Origin: CANLBN01 sp034111645
GTDB lineage: Bacteria > Pseudomonadota > Gammaproteobacteria > Pseudomonadales > Cellvibrionaceae
Assembly: GCA_034111645.1 (NCBI GenBank)
Contig: JAWUWW010000003.1
Coordinates: 1-64,000 of the forward strand
Length of the DNA stretch: 64,000 bases
Direction of reading: 5' to 3'
The position numbers were made by a program, and so were the translations under genes. The number at the start of each line of letters is the position of its first letter. The first letter of the stretch is position 1. The notes beneath the pieces were generated by a model. That model was not told the origin of the DNA. It saw only the letters and a list, made by a program, of their open reading frames with translations, and searched no databases. Shown one piece after another: positions 45,449 through 54,756 of the stretch.

Positions 45449-46257
45449 GGTTTTACTCCACCTGTTAGCTTATAAATGATTGAATCTAATGAATATCATA
45501 GAGGGCTCTAGCACTCTACATCATCGAGAGTTTACTTTTAACGCAGAATATTGATCAAAGAAAACATGAAATATTGCACTATATATCTATATTAGCTCTA
45601 AGATTTGTCGATTTAAATATCTGCAAACTTGCAATATTTATAAACATTTGATGTTTATAAATATTGCTTATGTGAATATACGTGCCTGCATCTAAAATCT
45701 ATTTATTAATACCTACTATGTATTTAATCACTGTTATCTATAGAAGTTAACCAAAATATCAATTCTAGCAGTAATAATCTTTCTATAATCTGCGAAAATT
45801 ATAGTGATACCTACGTAAAAACACAAACCAAAGTGCATATTTAATAAAATCATATTCATATTTTTGAGCAATAGGAACAACCAATAATGTTTCAATTCAA
45901 ATATGAGCAATCTTATTCAAAAGATAATCACTAAACTTTATGTCAAAAACAAAATATTTGTTTAAATTTAATCAAAATGCACCATTTTTAAGCTGAAGCT
46001 CACCCCACTATTCAAAAGTGACTAACCATTCACAGGAACCATTGCTATAATGTATCCGTAAAACAATAATTATTAGTAAATGTGTCATATTAAAAGTCAC
46101 AACTTTATTCTCGAAATTCATATTTGTTGGGGTTTCCCAATAAATCTATTGTACAAATTAATGCAGCAATCTGACTCAGGGTTATGCTGAGATTGATTAA
46201 ACGTTAATTTGACTCGTGTAAGAATTTCTAAATATCTTTAAATCACTAGGAGTACTC
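45449..46257. promoter_or_regulatory. divergent sdhA-gltA control region
   Basis: 809 bp of AT-rich DNA between divergently transcribed sdhA and gltA. It must hold both promoters. No sdhC or sdhD remnant could be found in any frame. The outstanding element is the 37-bp perfect palindrome at 45631-45667. AGGAGT ahead of the gltA ATG is the ribosome site. Confidence 0.55.
45631..45667. repeat. perfect 17-bp inverted repeat with 3-nt loop
   Basis: GCAATATTTATAAACAT, then TTG, then the exact reverse complement. No T-tract follows on either side. It could be a regulator site, an RNA hairpin in the sdhA leader, or a cruciform-forming sequence. Confidence 0.7.
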
Positions 46258-47544
46258 ATGACAGATAAATTTGCCCACCTTAAAATAGATGGTTCAGATG
46301 ACACTATCAAATTACCCATTCTATCCGGTAGTTTAGGGCCAGACGTTATCGACGTACGCAACTTAGGTGACAGCGGTTGCTTCACTTATGATCCAGGTTT
46401 TATGTCAACAGCTTCGTGCGAATCTAAAATTACTTTTATTGATGGCGACAAAGGCATTCTGCTGCATCGTGGCTATCCCATCGAACAGCTTGCTGAGCAA
46501 TCAGATTATTTAGAAACCTGCTATTTGTTATTAAATGGCGAGCTTCCTAACGAAAAAGAAAAAGCAGAATTCGAATACACTATTACTCAACACACCATGG
46601 TAAACGAAGCAATGGCCCGCCTATTCCGGGGCTTTCACCACGACGCTCATCCGATGTCTATGATGTGTGGAGCCGTTGGGGCTTTGTCAGCTTTTTACCA
46701 TGACTCTCTAGACATCTCTAATGCTGAACATCGCAAAATATCTGCGCATCGATTAATTGCTAAAATTCCAACTCTTGCTGCTATGTGTCACAAGCATCAT
46801 ATCGGCCAGCCGTTCATGTATCCTCGAAATGAACTCAGCTATTCAGAAAACTTTTTGCACATGATGTTTGGCACTCCTTGCGATGAACCCAATGTAAACC
46901 CTGTAGTTGCAAAAGCAATGGACAAGATCTTTTTATTACATGCCGATCACGAACAAAATGCTTCAACATCTACCGTTCGTCTTGCGGGCTCTTCTGGAGC
47001 AAATCCATTTGCGTGTATTGCATCAGGTATAACGGCACTTTGGGGTCCTGCGCATGGCGGTGCTAACGAGGCCGTACTTAAAATGCTCGATCAAATCGGT
47101 AGTGTCGATAATATTGATAAATTTGTATTAAAAGCCAAAGATAAAAATGATCCCTTTCGCTTGATGGGTTTTGGACACCGTGTTTATAAAAACTTTGACC
47201 CACGTGCAAACGTAATGAAAGAAACATGCGCTGAAGTTTTAAATGAGTTAGGTATCAATGATCCACAACTTGCTATTGCCCAACGGCTTGAACAAATTGC
47301 GTTAGAGGACGATTATTTTATCGAGCGTAAACTTTATCCAAATGTTGATTTCTACTCAGGCATCATTATGAAAGCTATTGGTATTCCTACCGATATGTTT
47401 ACCGTTATATTTGCCACAGGCCGCACCGTTGGTTGGATTGCTCACTGGAGTGAAATGGTTAGTGAGAGCTACAAGATTGGTCGTCCACGCCAGCTCTACA
47501 CTGGCTATGATTCTCGAGACTATAAAACGATGGATAATCGCTAA
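46258..47544 (+). CDS. gltA: citrate synthase
   Basis: Type II (hexameric, NADH-sensitive class) citrate synthase of 428 residues. The catalytic His in LWGPAHGGANEA, the second His in GFGHRVYKNFDPRA and the Asp in YPNVDFYSG match E. coli His264, His305 and Asp362. AGGAGT is positioned before the ATG, and a terminator follows. Its divergence from the sdh-suc cluster is the usual gammaproteobacterial arrangement. Confidence 0.97.
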   Translation: MTDKFAHLKIDGSDDTIKLPILSGSLGPDVIDVRNLGDSGCFTYDPGFMSTASCESKITFIDGDKGILLHRGYPIEQLAEQSDYLETCYLLLNGELPNEKEKAEFEYTITQHTMVNEAMARLFRGFHHDAHPMSMMCGAVGALSAFYHDSLDISNAEHRKISAHRLIAKIPTLAAMCHKHHIGQPFMYPRNELSYSENFLHMMFGTPCDEPNVNPVVAKAMDKIFLLHADHEQNASTSTVRLAGSSGANPFACIASGITALWGPAHGGANEAVLKMLDQIGSVDNIDKFVLKAKDKNDPFRLMGFGHRVYKNFDPRANVMKETCAEVLNELGINDPQLAIAQRLEQIALEDDYFIERKLYPNVDFYSGIIMKAIGIPTDMFTVIFATGRTVGWIAHWSEMVSESYKIGRPRQLYTGYDSRDYKTMDNR

Positions 47545-47575
47545 TAGATATTCATTATTTTTAAACACAAAAAAG

Positions 47576-47598
47576 GCCGCATCATAGCGGCTTTTTTT
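47576..47598 (+). terminator. terminator of gltA
   Basis: GCCGC-ATCATA-GCGGC stem followed by seven T, about 30 bp after the gltA stop. Confidence 0.88.
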
Positions 47599-47713
47599 AT
47601 TCCCTCTAATTTTTAGTTATTGTTTGTTCTAAGATATTCATTGATTTAAAGATATTTTAAATTTTATAGATATCCCATAACACTCAAACTATTCACTTAT
47701 CGCGTCGATTATT

Positions 47714-47872
47714 TTATTTACCGCAGCATTTTTTATATTTCTTTTGACTACCACAAGCACATGGGTCATTTCTCCCGACCTTAACCCCTTCACGCACAAC
47801 CGGTGCTTGCGGTTCATGGTGGTGATTACAGTCTGGGCCATGCACATGCGGCTTATGTTCTTCAGTATTCAT
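47714..47872 (-). CDS. small SEC-C motif metal-binding protein
   Basis: A 52-residue protein. The C-terminal VGRNDPCACGSQKKYKKCCG is a SEC-C zinc motif, as at the end of SecA. The N-terminal half is His-rich (HKPHVHGPDCNHHHEP), a second possible metal site. It resembles the small family often annotated as SWIM/SEC-C protein of the PBPRA1643 type; function unknown. The ATG at 47872 with AGGA six bases upstream is chosen over a TTG at 47902. Confidence 0.8.
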   Translation of the reverse strand: MNTEEHKPHVHGPDCNHHHEPQAPVVREGVKVGRNDPCACGSQKKYKKCCGK

Positions 47873-47902
47873 TGAATTTCCTAACTTTATATAATGGTGC
47901 AA

Positions 47903-48307
47903 TATGATATATCAAACTCAGTACTAAATAATATTATTTAATCAACAATATCAGCGACAATCAATCGTGATCAAAGCTATTAAATTTTTAAAGCGGTTTG
48001 AAAATAGAGAGCTTTTTAACAGTTTTAACTAATAAGCTTGGTCATTTTGTCGATAATTAACGTAAATTGTTCTATATTTAATGTAAAGTAATGAGTTTTA
48101 AAAACATTTGATGCTAAAAAAACAAACAGAATATGTTGATAAGTATATTTAATATTTAATTTGTGGATAAAGGACAAGTCGGTTTTTAGTAATGATGGGT
48201 TTTACGTAAACTTAAGTTGCTGCAATTAAAGCATTGTTTTTAATTTATTTTGAGGAAAAGTTAATATAAACATCTATTTTAACCATCTATTTTAAATACA
48301 GAGCAAA
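47903..48307. other. AT-rich intergenic region
   Basis: 405 bp, no frame, hairpin or repeat of note on either strand. Confidence 0.4.
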
Positions 48308-48490
48308 GTGATTAATATGATTGAGTGCTCAGCGCCACAAGACTTTTTATCCTTTATAAATCTTCTAGGTGACATCGTAGAAATGGTCAGCGAAAAGCTA
48401 TATATTATTCACTCCGAAACTAAGGATATTGTGTGGCTTTACGATGAACAAAAAGAGGCTTATTGTCGAATTGACTCAATTGTTAAATAA
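48308..48490 (+). CDS. small hypothetical protein
   Basis: A 60-codon frame (GTG at 48308, or ATG at 48317). The product is acidic and helical (FLSFINLLGDIVEMVSEKLY) with no recognised family. The ribosome site is weak. It is isolated between AT-rich spacers, so it could be spurious. Confidence 0.35.
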   Translation: MINMIECSAPQDFLSFINLLGDIVEMVSEKLYIIHSETKDIVWLYDEQKEAYCRIDSIVK

Positions 48491-48546
48491 TTATTTTTAC
48501 AGGTAAATCTAGCTATACCTCGACCAATAAAATATTCAAACTAGTC

Positions 48547-49197
48547 TTACTGCAGTTCAGCGTCTATTTTATTATTTAGCCCACCCCAGCTAGGTAAACT
48601 TTTTGATACATCCCCTTTAATTGCGCGCGAGCGTGATTTTGTTAACCACAGGCCCTCACCGTTAAAACTATACACTGGTAACAAATCCATGCGCTTAGAA
48701 GCCGGTAAAATCGTTTTGTTAATATTGTCTAAAATCAAAGGTTCTGAAGAGGGTGTCTCGTAATAAGCCAAGACCATATGGGCTAGATTATAATGAAGCG
48801 CTTTAACATAAGTAATGCGCAATTTAGAAGTATCCATACCTAAGCTTGTTAATGAAAAGTATTTACCGATAGAGAAATCTTCGCAATCACCACCATTTGA
48901 GCCTAATGTTTCTATTGGCGTTGCCCAATAATCTTCTTGGCCCCAGTGATCGATATCCCAAACCCAATCAACTCGATTAAAATAATCATTGGCTGAGAGG
49001 ATATGGTTAGCATCATCTGGTGATATTTGGCTCGCCAATTCATTTAATAGGTCTTTCCAATCACTTACACGAATCTTACCTTCTGGGCCAAAGCGTGCTT
49101 CAACGCGAGTTAATGCCTGCTCCGATATATTTTTATAATCAGGGACCGCAATAGCGCAGAGCGAAAAAAAGGCTAGCAAAAGAGCCAAATACTGCAT
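48547..49197 (-). CDS. lapG: LapG-type periplasmic cysteine protease
   Basis: Bacterial transglutaminase-like cysteine protease (DUF920). In Pseudomonas LapG cuts the N-terminus of the giant adhesin LapA and so releases biofilm, under control of the c-di-GMP receptor LapD. The 216-residue product has a signal peptide (LALLLAFFSLCAIA). The catalytic triad is visible as Cys105 (GGDCEDFSIGKYF), His140 (AHMVLAYY) and Asp158 (ILDNINKTILP). ATG at 49197, AGG seven bases upstream. Neither lapD nor a large adhesin is next to it, which is unusual. Confidence 0.88.
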   Translation of the reverse strand: MQYLALLLAFFSLCAIAVPDYKNISEQALTRVEARFGPEGKIRVSDWKDLLNELASQISPDDANHILSANDYFNRVDWVWDIDHWGQEDYWATPIETLGSNGGDCEDFSIGKYFSLTSLGMDTSKLRITYVKALHYNLAHMVLAYYETPSSEPLILDNINKTILPASKRMDLLPVYSFNGEGLWLTKSRSRAIKGDVSKSLPSWGGLNNKIDAELQ

Positions 49198-49239
49198 AAG
49201 AAAACCTTGATTTAGGAACGTTGATTGCAAGAATCTCAA

Positions 49240-49687
49240 GTATAGTTGAGTCTCAGAAAAAAAAGAGGATAAAATGTATATAAACTTATATTAGTGATTC
49301 ACTAATCATTATGTAATTAGTTTATGACTAAATAGAGTATAAATGTGATTAATGGGCTTAAATCGCTCAACATAAACATCAAATACTTATTGTAAGCGTC
49401 TTTTAATAATTAAAGCCTTGATTAGACTTTTTATAATTAAGCCTCATAAAACATCGTATTAAAAATCATCAACATTCTCAGAACAACTATAGCAAATCAC
49501 TGACTCCCTAATAGCTTATCGTGATGGCAATAGACTGAACACTCACTAAAAAACAGACGTTGAAAACCTTACTTATTTAAGAATATTCGCTTTATTAGCA
49601 ATAAAGCTCTTTCACTAAAGATTGATCCATAAACACTGATTGAAAATAATTGAAGTAAAGGCGTGTATTTGATTATCTTAAAAAATT
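49240..49687. other. AT-rich region upstream of lapG with an operator-like palindrome
   Basis: About 450 bp without genes. ATTAGTGATTCACTAAT (49290-49306) is an 8+1+8 palindrome roughly 95 bp before the lapG start and could bind a dimeric regulator. Nothing else stands out. Confidence 0.4.
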
Positions 49688-50095
49688 CTAATGAAGCTTT
49701 TTAACCGGAAAAATATAAACTGCACCAGTTTCTGTGATTAATTTTTCGGGGTCTAGCCTCAGGCCACCTCTATTAACTACAGGGATTCTAACTTTAACGC
49801 AATAGTGTTTATTGTTTTCTAAGAATGCAATAATTTGATTATTTTCATAATCGGGATAAGCAACACAACTCGATAATATATCGAAATTTGCGGCTTGGTT
49901 TTTTAATTCATGTTGAATAACATTAACATGATCAACAATGTCGCCGGAATCAACATTTGCTTTAACCACCTTAATACTTTTATCACTATTAACGACTAAA
50001 CCAATAGGAATAATAAGATTCTCAACTTTAAGCATTTGATTAATACAAGCAATTAAGTAAGTCACCAAACCTTGAAAGTGATCCTTAGATTTCAT
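49688..50095 (-). CDS. hypothetical protein
   Basis: A 135-residue soluble protein of alpha/beta look (YLIACINQMLKVENLIIPIG; GAVYIFPVKKLH at the end). No signal peptide, membrane helix or family recognised. ATG at 50095 is preferred to a TTG at 50101. The ribosome site is weak. It is isolated by 450-560-bp spacers on both sides, which suggests an acquired or orphan gene. Confidence 0.5.
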   Translation of the reverse strand: MKSKDHFQGLVTYLIACINQMLKVENLIIPIGLVVNSDKSIKVVKANVDSGDIVDHVNVIQHELKNQAANFDILSSCVAYPDYENNQIIAFLENNKHYCVKVRIPVVNRGGLRLDPEKLITETGAVYIFPVKKLH

Positions 50096-50101
50096 GATCA
50101 A

Positions 50102-50663
50102 AAATTTAATTCATATTTAGAGAAGCTAGTTAATATAAAAAACATTTATTCAAACACTATTATTGAGGATTTATTTGTCATCAAGCTTTAATCAAAGATA
50201 ATTTATTTTAGCATAAATTTTGCGTTTTATTCGACGTTAAAGGGTTTGTTTTTTTAGGCTTAAAGAATTTATAAAAATGATGGATGATACTTTACTTATC
50301 AATATTTAGAATTTGCTAAGCACTCTAACAAACACCAATGTCGGTTACTGAAGAAAAGTATCGAACAATACTAAATGAATACCGCGAAAATTTTAGCTTA
50401 ACTGGTCGAGGATTAATTTATTGATGTGGGGATGTAGGCTTTTTAAAAAATAGAGAATAGAGTTTATATCGAAGCTGAAATAAACAAAACAAAAATGTGA
50501 TAGGTTCTTCGTCAATGATAAGAATATTAACCACGGCTTTAAAATTTATCAAAATAGCGACTAAAAAAGAACTTGAAGCTTATTTTACGCAAAAAAAATC
50601 AACTGAATACAATATGTATCCAGTTGATCAAGTTTGACTAACAATAATATCTAAAATTAAATC
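50102..50663. other. AT-rich intergenic region
   Basis: 560 bp. Apart from the terminator at its right end it holds only a 28-codon frame (50338-50424, MSVTEEKYRT start), possibly a remnant. No supported gene. Confidence 0.4.
50591..50628 (-). terminator. terminator of the TorF-type porin gene
   Basis: On the - strand, ATCAACTGGATACA and TGTATTCAGTTGAT form a 14-bp stem with one mismatch, followed by eight T. It lies about 35 bp after the porin stop. Confidence 0.85.
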
Positions 50664-51365
50664 TTAGAAAGATTTAGAAATTGAAAATACTACGCGCTCA
50701 TCGGCAAGTTTGTCATCACTGATGTCAGTTCCGTAACCTACTAGAGATAAATCAACGCCACCAAATGGTACTGTTAAACCAACAGAATAATCTAGATAGT
50801 CATCACCGCCTTCGTATGAAAGACCTTTAGTATCATCATCTAGTGTTGTGTAACCTACACCAAAATCTAAACTAATACCTTCTGCTAATGCTAATGAGTA
50901 ACCAGCATTAAGAATAATTGCGCTGGTATCTACATTTAGATATTCAGGAGAATATACTATGCCAAAGCTTGCATCGCCAAAACCAAAAGAGGCAATATAT
51001 TCTTCATAGTTTAAATCATCAGTTGCATCAGGGTACATAAAATAAATAGCTGATAAATCTAGGCTTAATGAATCAGTTAGGTCAAACGCATAACCTGCAT
51101 AAAGATCTATTTCCGTTGAAGCATCGCCGTCACTAGTAGCAGAGTCAAAGTCAATGCTTGATGCCCAAGTACCTACATAAAAACCACTGTCAAAACCGTA
51201 GTCGAAACCACCAGAGATCGCTGGGTTTTCATCTGACTGAGAGAAGCCACGGAAAACATAATCGGTAGACAATGCAACATTGCCTTCGATTTCATTTGCA
51301 GAAACTCCACCACAAACTAACATTGCTGTAGCGGCAGTACCTATCATCAATTTATTCATTTTCAT
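50664..51365 (-). CDS. TorF-family putative outer-membrane porin
   Basis: A 233-residue beta-barrel protein: a signal peptide (MIGTAATAMLVCGGVSANE), then EGNVALSTDYVFRGFSQSDE and amphipathic strands rich in Asp/Gly/Tyr, ending in a terminal Phe (VVFSISKSF) as required for barrel assembly. This is the TIGR02001/TorF group. The substrate is unknown. Single gene with its own terminator. Confidence 0.88.
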   Translation of the reverse strand: MKMNKLMIGTAATAMLVCGGVSANEIEGNVALSTDYVFRGFSQSDENPAISGGFDYGFDSGFYVGTWASSIDFDSATSDGDASTEIDLYAGYAFDLTDSLSLDLSAIYFMYPDATDDLNYEEYIASFGFGDASFGIVYSPEYLNVDTSAIILNAGYSLALAEGISLDFGVGYTTLDDDTKGLSYEGGDDYLDYSVGLTVPFGGVDLSLVGYGTDISDDKLADERVVFSISKSF

Positions 51366-51648
51366 GCTTAACTTACCCCATTAAAGAAAAATTTATCATT
51401 ATTAATTAATCCATTAAATAATATCCTTGCTCAACCTATAGCAGAATTGATGCCAACTTTTTTGATGATTTTCAGGGGCTTTGAAGGTAACTTATCGAGA
51501 CATTCGCACAAAAAAAGTGCGTAGCTATTTTTTGTTTTTTATAAGCGCACCAAATCTGATCAATGCGTTATTGTGTGAACAAGCTAAATAAAAACAAGAA
51601 GGGGATATATGATTAAAAATTTTAATCAGTAATATTAAGAGATGGTGA

Positions 51649-52263
51649 TTATTCTAAAAATTCACCACAGCCTTGGCGCATAACTACGGGTTCATCTCCG
51701 CTTAAATCAACAACGGTAGTTGGCTCCATACCGCAGAAGCCGCCATCAATGACTAGCTCTAACTGATGCTCTAAGGTGATACGAATATCATAGGGGTCGG
51801 TTAAAGGTAATTCATCACCCGGCATTATTAGCGTACTCGTCATCATCGGCTCATTTAGCTCTTCTAAAAGGTCTCTGACGATTGGATTACTAGGGATGCG
51901 AATTCCGATGGTTTTTTTCTTGGGATGCTTTAAGCGCTTCGGTGTCTCTGACGTCGCCGCTAAAATAAATGTAAACGGGCCAGGCGTATGAGCTTTAATC
52001 AAACGAAACATTTGATTATTTACTTTAGCGTAAGTGGCAACTTCTGAGAGGTCGCGACAAACTAAGGTAAAGTTATGATCTTTACTAATTTTTCTTATGC
52101 CACAAATTCGATCTAATGCAAGCTTGTCGCCAATATGGCAGCCAAGAGCGTAAGCAGAATCTGTTGGATACGCAACAAGGCCACCATTGCGAATAATATC
52201 TGCAGCTTGTTTAATTAATCGAGCCTGTGGGTTTTCGGGATGAATTTGGAAAAATTGCGCCAT
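51649..52263 (-). CDS. yciO: YciO-type Sua5/YrdC family protein
   Basis: A 204-residue YrdC-fold protein. GGLVAYPTDSAYALGCHIGD (27-46), LTDPYDIR and KKTIGIRIPSN mark YciO rather than TsaC (about 190 residues). Relatives make threonylcarbamoyl-AMP for tRNA t6A37, though the YciO branch itself is less clearly active. It lies 100 bp downstream of rnm, the conserved yciV-yciO pairing. Confidence 0.9.
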   Translation of the reverse strand: MAQFFQIHPENPQARLIKQAADIIRNGGLVAYPTDSAYALGCHIGDKLALDRICGIRKISKDHNFTLVCRDLSEVATYAKVNNQMFRLIKAHTPGPFTFILAATSETPKRLKHPKKKTIGIRIPSNPIVRDLLEELNEPMMTSTLIMPGDELPLTDPYDIRITLEHQLELVIDGGFCGMEPTTVVDLSGDEPVVMRQGCGEFLE

Positions 52264-52363
52264 AATATCTAATTAATTTTTTTATTGTTTAAAGTCTACT
52301 ATATGAGCATTTACTTATTAGCTCTATATAATTCAAATATATTAAATAAGTCTTACTGGCAGT

Positions 52364-53191
52364 TTACCAGAAATCCCAGATAGCTTGGCACTTATTAGGC
52401 AGCGGTGACATAACACCGGGAGATTGCCATTTATTATCGGGGGAATGAAAATCACTGCCACAAGATGCCAATAACGAGAAATCTGTTGCTGCCTTTTGTA
52501 ACTTTTGAGTAACAGCAAGATTTTGATTGCCGCTGACAACCTCAATGCCCTTACCTCCAGCATCAGCAAACTCTTGCAGCAGAGCGTAAAGCTTTGTGCG
52601 AGTCAGACCATATTTATCAGGATGCGCTACTACGGCTATGCCACCAGCTGCATTAATCCAACTAATTGCACTGGCAATCGAGGGCCATTGATTTTTAACG
52701 TCGCCAACTTTACCTGCGCCTAAATAACGTTTAAATGCTTGGGCAAAATTAGCGGCATAGCCGCCATCGATAATATGTTGTGCAAAGTGAGGTCGTCCGA
52801 TGGCAGCGCCTTGCGCATATTGCTGAGCGCCCTCCCAAGCGCCCTTAATGCCAGCTTTTTCAAGGCGTATAGCTATAGTCTTGGCACGTTCGAGGCGAAT
52901 GTCTGCTTGCTTACTGACTGCTTGCTGAAGCTCACCTGAATGAATATCAATTTGAAGACCGACAATATGAATACCCCGACCTTGCCAGAGCGTAGACACC
53001 TCAATGCCAGGAATGATCGTTAGCTCATCACCCGCCGCCAAAATGGCAGCAGGAATTCCATCAATCGTGTCATGATCAGTTAAAGCTAACACATTGACAT
53101 TATTGACCTTCGCTAAGCTAACGAGCTCCTCAGGCGATAGCTTTCCATCTGAACAAAGGCTATGCGTATGTAAATCGTACGATAAATTCAA
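52364..53191 (-). CDS. rnm: 5'-3' exoribonuclease Rnm (RNase AM, YciV), PHP domain
   Basis: PHP-superfamily enzyme of 275 residues, shown in E. coli to trim 5' ends of rRNA precursors and short RNAs. Metal-binding motifs: DLHTHSLCSDG (6-16), LTDHDTIDGI (37-46), GIEVSTLW and the C-terminal GSDFHSPDN. Upstream of yciO; divergent from the VC0807-type gene. Confidence 0.92.
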   Translation of the reverse strand: MNLSYDLHTHSLCSDGKLSPEELVSLAKVNNVNVLALTDHDTIDGIPAAILAAGDELTIIPGIEVSTLWQGRGIHIVGLQIDIHSGELQQAVSKQADIRLERAKTIAIRLEKAGIKGAWEGAQQYAQGAAIGRPHFAQHIIDGGYAANFAQAFKRYLGAGKVGDVKNQWPSIASAISWINAAGGIAVVAHPDKYGLTRTKLYALLQEFADAGGKGIEVVSGNQNLAVTQKLQKAATDFSLLASCGSDFHSPDNKWQSPGVMSPLPNKCQAIWDFW

Positions 53192-53523
53192 AAAAAACCT
53201 ATTAATGCCTAAAAATTAGTGATAATAATCTGTAAACTCACAATGCCTTTGCCTTTGGGGCTAAGTTTTGCGTAAACTCCACCTTCGTAAGAACTATCCT
53301 TTATATAAAATTATCTTTATATTTAACTTTTGGAGGTTCTTATCATTATTTGCCAAAAACATGTCTACCTAACGTTTGTTATTTCACAAACATTTAGAGT
53401 GGCCGAAAATAATTTTTTGGCTGTTGTCTGACATCCATTGAACTATAATGCCTTATTCTTATTACACTAGCACTAGTATTAAATTATTAAATCTACCTTG
53501 CTTAAGAAAGACTAAAAATACTT
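53192..53523. promoter_or_regulatory. divergent promoter region, rnm and VC0807-type gene
   Basis: 332 bp without a gene between divergent transcripts. No specific operator or repeat could be named. Confidence 0.4.
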
Positions 53524-54222
53524 ATGACAGAAGCTAAACCCGCTAAGAAAGAAAACTTTCTAATCAATATACTTTTCAATATTGTTATCCCGACACTTAT
53601 ACTATCTAAATTCAGTGGTGAAGATGACTTAGGTGTAAAGTGGGCATTAATTGTTGCCCTGTCATTTCCAATCATTTACGGCTTACGCGATTTAAAACGC
53701 AATGGCAAGTTTAATGTATTTTCGGCACTGGGTATTTTTAGCCTTAGCCTTACGGGTGGTATGGCTTTATTAAAGCTACCTCCTGAGTATATCATTATCA
53801 AAGAGGCGACTATTCCTGCTTTATTTGCTATTGCCACACTAATTTCATTAAAAACACCCTACCCATTAGTGAAAACATTCATCTATAACGATAAAATTCT
53901 CCAAATAGATAAAGTTTCTTCTGCGCTCAACAGTAATGGTACAGAGAAAGAGTTTGATAAAGCCTTAGTTAATGCCACTTATTTAATGACGCTTTCATTT
54001 ATACTATCATCAATTTTGAACTACGTGCTGGCAAAAATACTATTAGTCAGTGAACCAGGAACAGAGGCCTTTAATGCTGAGCTAGGAAAAATGAATGCGC
54101 TTAGTTTTCCAGTAATTGCTGTTCCCGCAACGATTATTATGATGTTTGCACTTTTTTATTTGTTCAAACGCATCAAAGCACTCACGCATCTTGAACTAGA
54201 AGAAATTTTAATCAACCAATAA
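53524..54222 (+). CDS. VC0807-family integral membrane protein
   Basis: A 232-residue membrane protein with about six helices: NILFNIVIPTLILSKFSGED at the start, then WALIVALSFPIIYGLRDLKR. This matches proteins annotated as VC0807 family, of unknown function. In many relatives the gene between rnm and yciI is yciB (septation protein A); here this protein occupies the slot. It is 53 bp upstream of yciI. Confidence 0.78.
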   Translation: MTEAKPAKKENFLINILFNIVIPTLILSKFSGEDDLGVKWALIVALSFPIIYGLRDLKRNGKFNVFSALGIFSLSLTGGMALLKLPPEYIIIKEATIPALFAIATLISLKTPYPLVKTFIYNDKILQIDKVSSALNSNGTEKEFDKALVNATYLMTLSFILSSILNYVLAKILLVSEPGTEAFNAELGKMNALSFPVIAVPATIIMMFALFYLFKRIKALTHLELEEILINQ

Positions 54223-54275
54223 AACATCTTATAAGAAACTATAGAATTAATACAAATATGTAACGAGGAATTTTT

Positions 54276-54572
54276 ATGTGGTATGCCATTATCTGTGAGG
54301 ATAAGCCCAACAGTTTAGCATTGAGAATGGAAACTCGACCGGCGCATCTTGAAGCACTAAAACTATTACAAAGTGAAGGCCGTATCTTAACTGCTGGCCC
54401 ACTTCCTGCCATTGATTCTGAAGATCCTGGCGATAATGGTTATACTGGCTCAGTTATTATCGCTGAGTTTGATACGTTAAATGATGCTAAATCTTGGGCA
54501 GATAACGACCCTTATGCAGTAGCCGGTGTATTTGCAAATGTGGTGGTAAAACCGTTCAAAAAAGTATTTTAA
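54276..54572 (+). CDS. yciI: YciI-like protein
   Basis: A 98-residue ferredoxin-like fold protein. MWYAIICEDKPNSLALRMET (1-20), RPAHLEAL, GRILTAGPLP and DPYAVAGVFANVVVKPFKK are the family signatures, including the conserved His-Asp type pocket. Function remains unknown; the neighbourhood with rnm/yciO is the conserved one. GAGG sits before the ATG. Confidence 0.92.
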   Translation: MWYAIICEDKPNSLALRMETRPAHLEALKLLQSEGRILTAGPLPAIDSEDPGDNGYTGSVIIAEFDTLNDAKSWADNDPYAVAGVFANVVVKPFKKVF

Positions 54573-54756
54573 ATTTTTGTTAGGCTGATTCGATTAACAT
54601 CGATAAGTTTTACTTGCTCCGTATCAAACTCTAAAATTATTAAAGACTAGTTTTTATAATTAATAGAAAGAAACGGGAGATCGCTCACACATTACAACCC
54701 TATTAATAAGGTAGATTAACGCGCTTTAAGCTAAAGACAACAGGTACCAACAACCG

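Noticed and set aside
45449..46257. Degenerate sdhC or sdhD left behind upstream of sdhA
   Set aside because: No frame or peptide resembling the anchors was found, so the genes appear moved rather than duplicated.
50338..50424. 28-codon frame starting MSVTEEKYRT
   Set aside because: Too short and unsupported; possibly a gene remnant.
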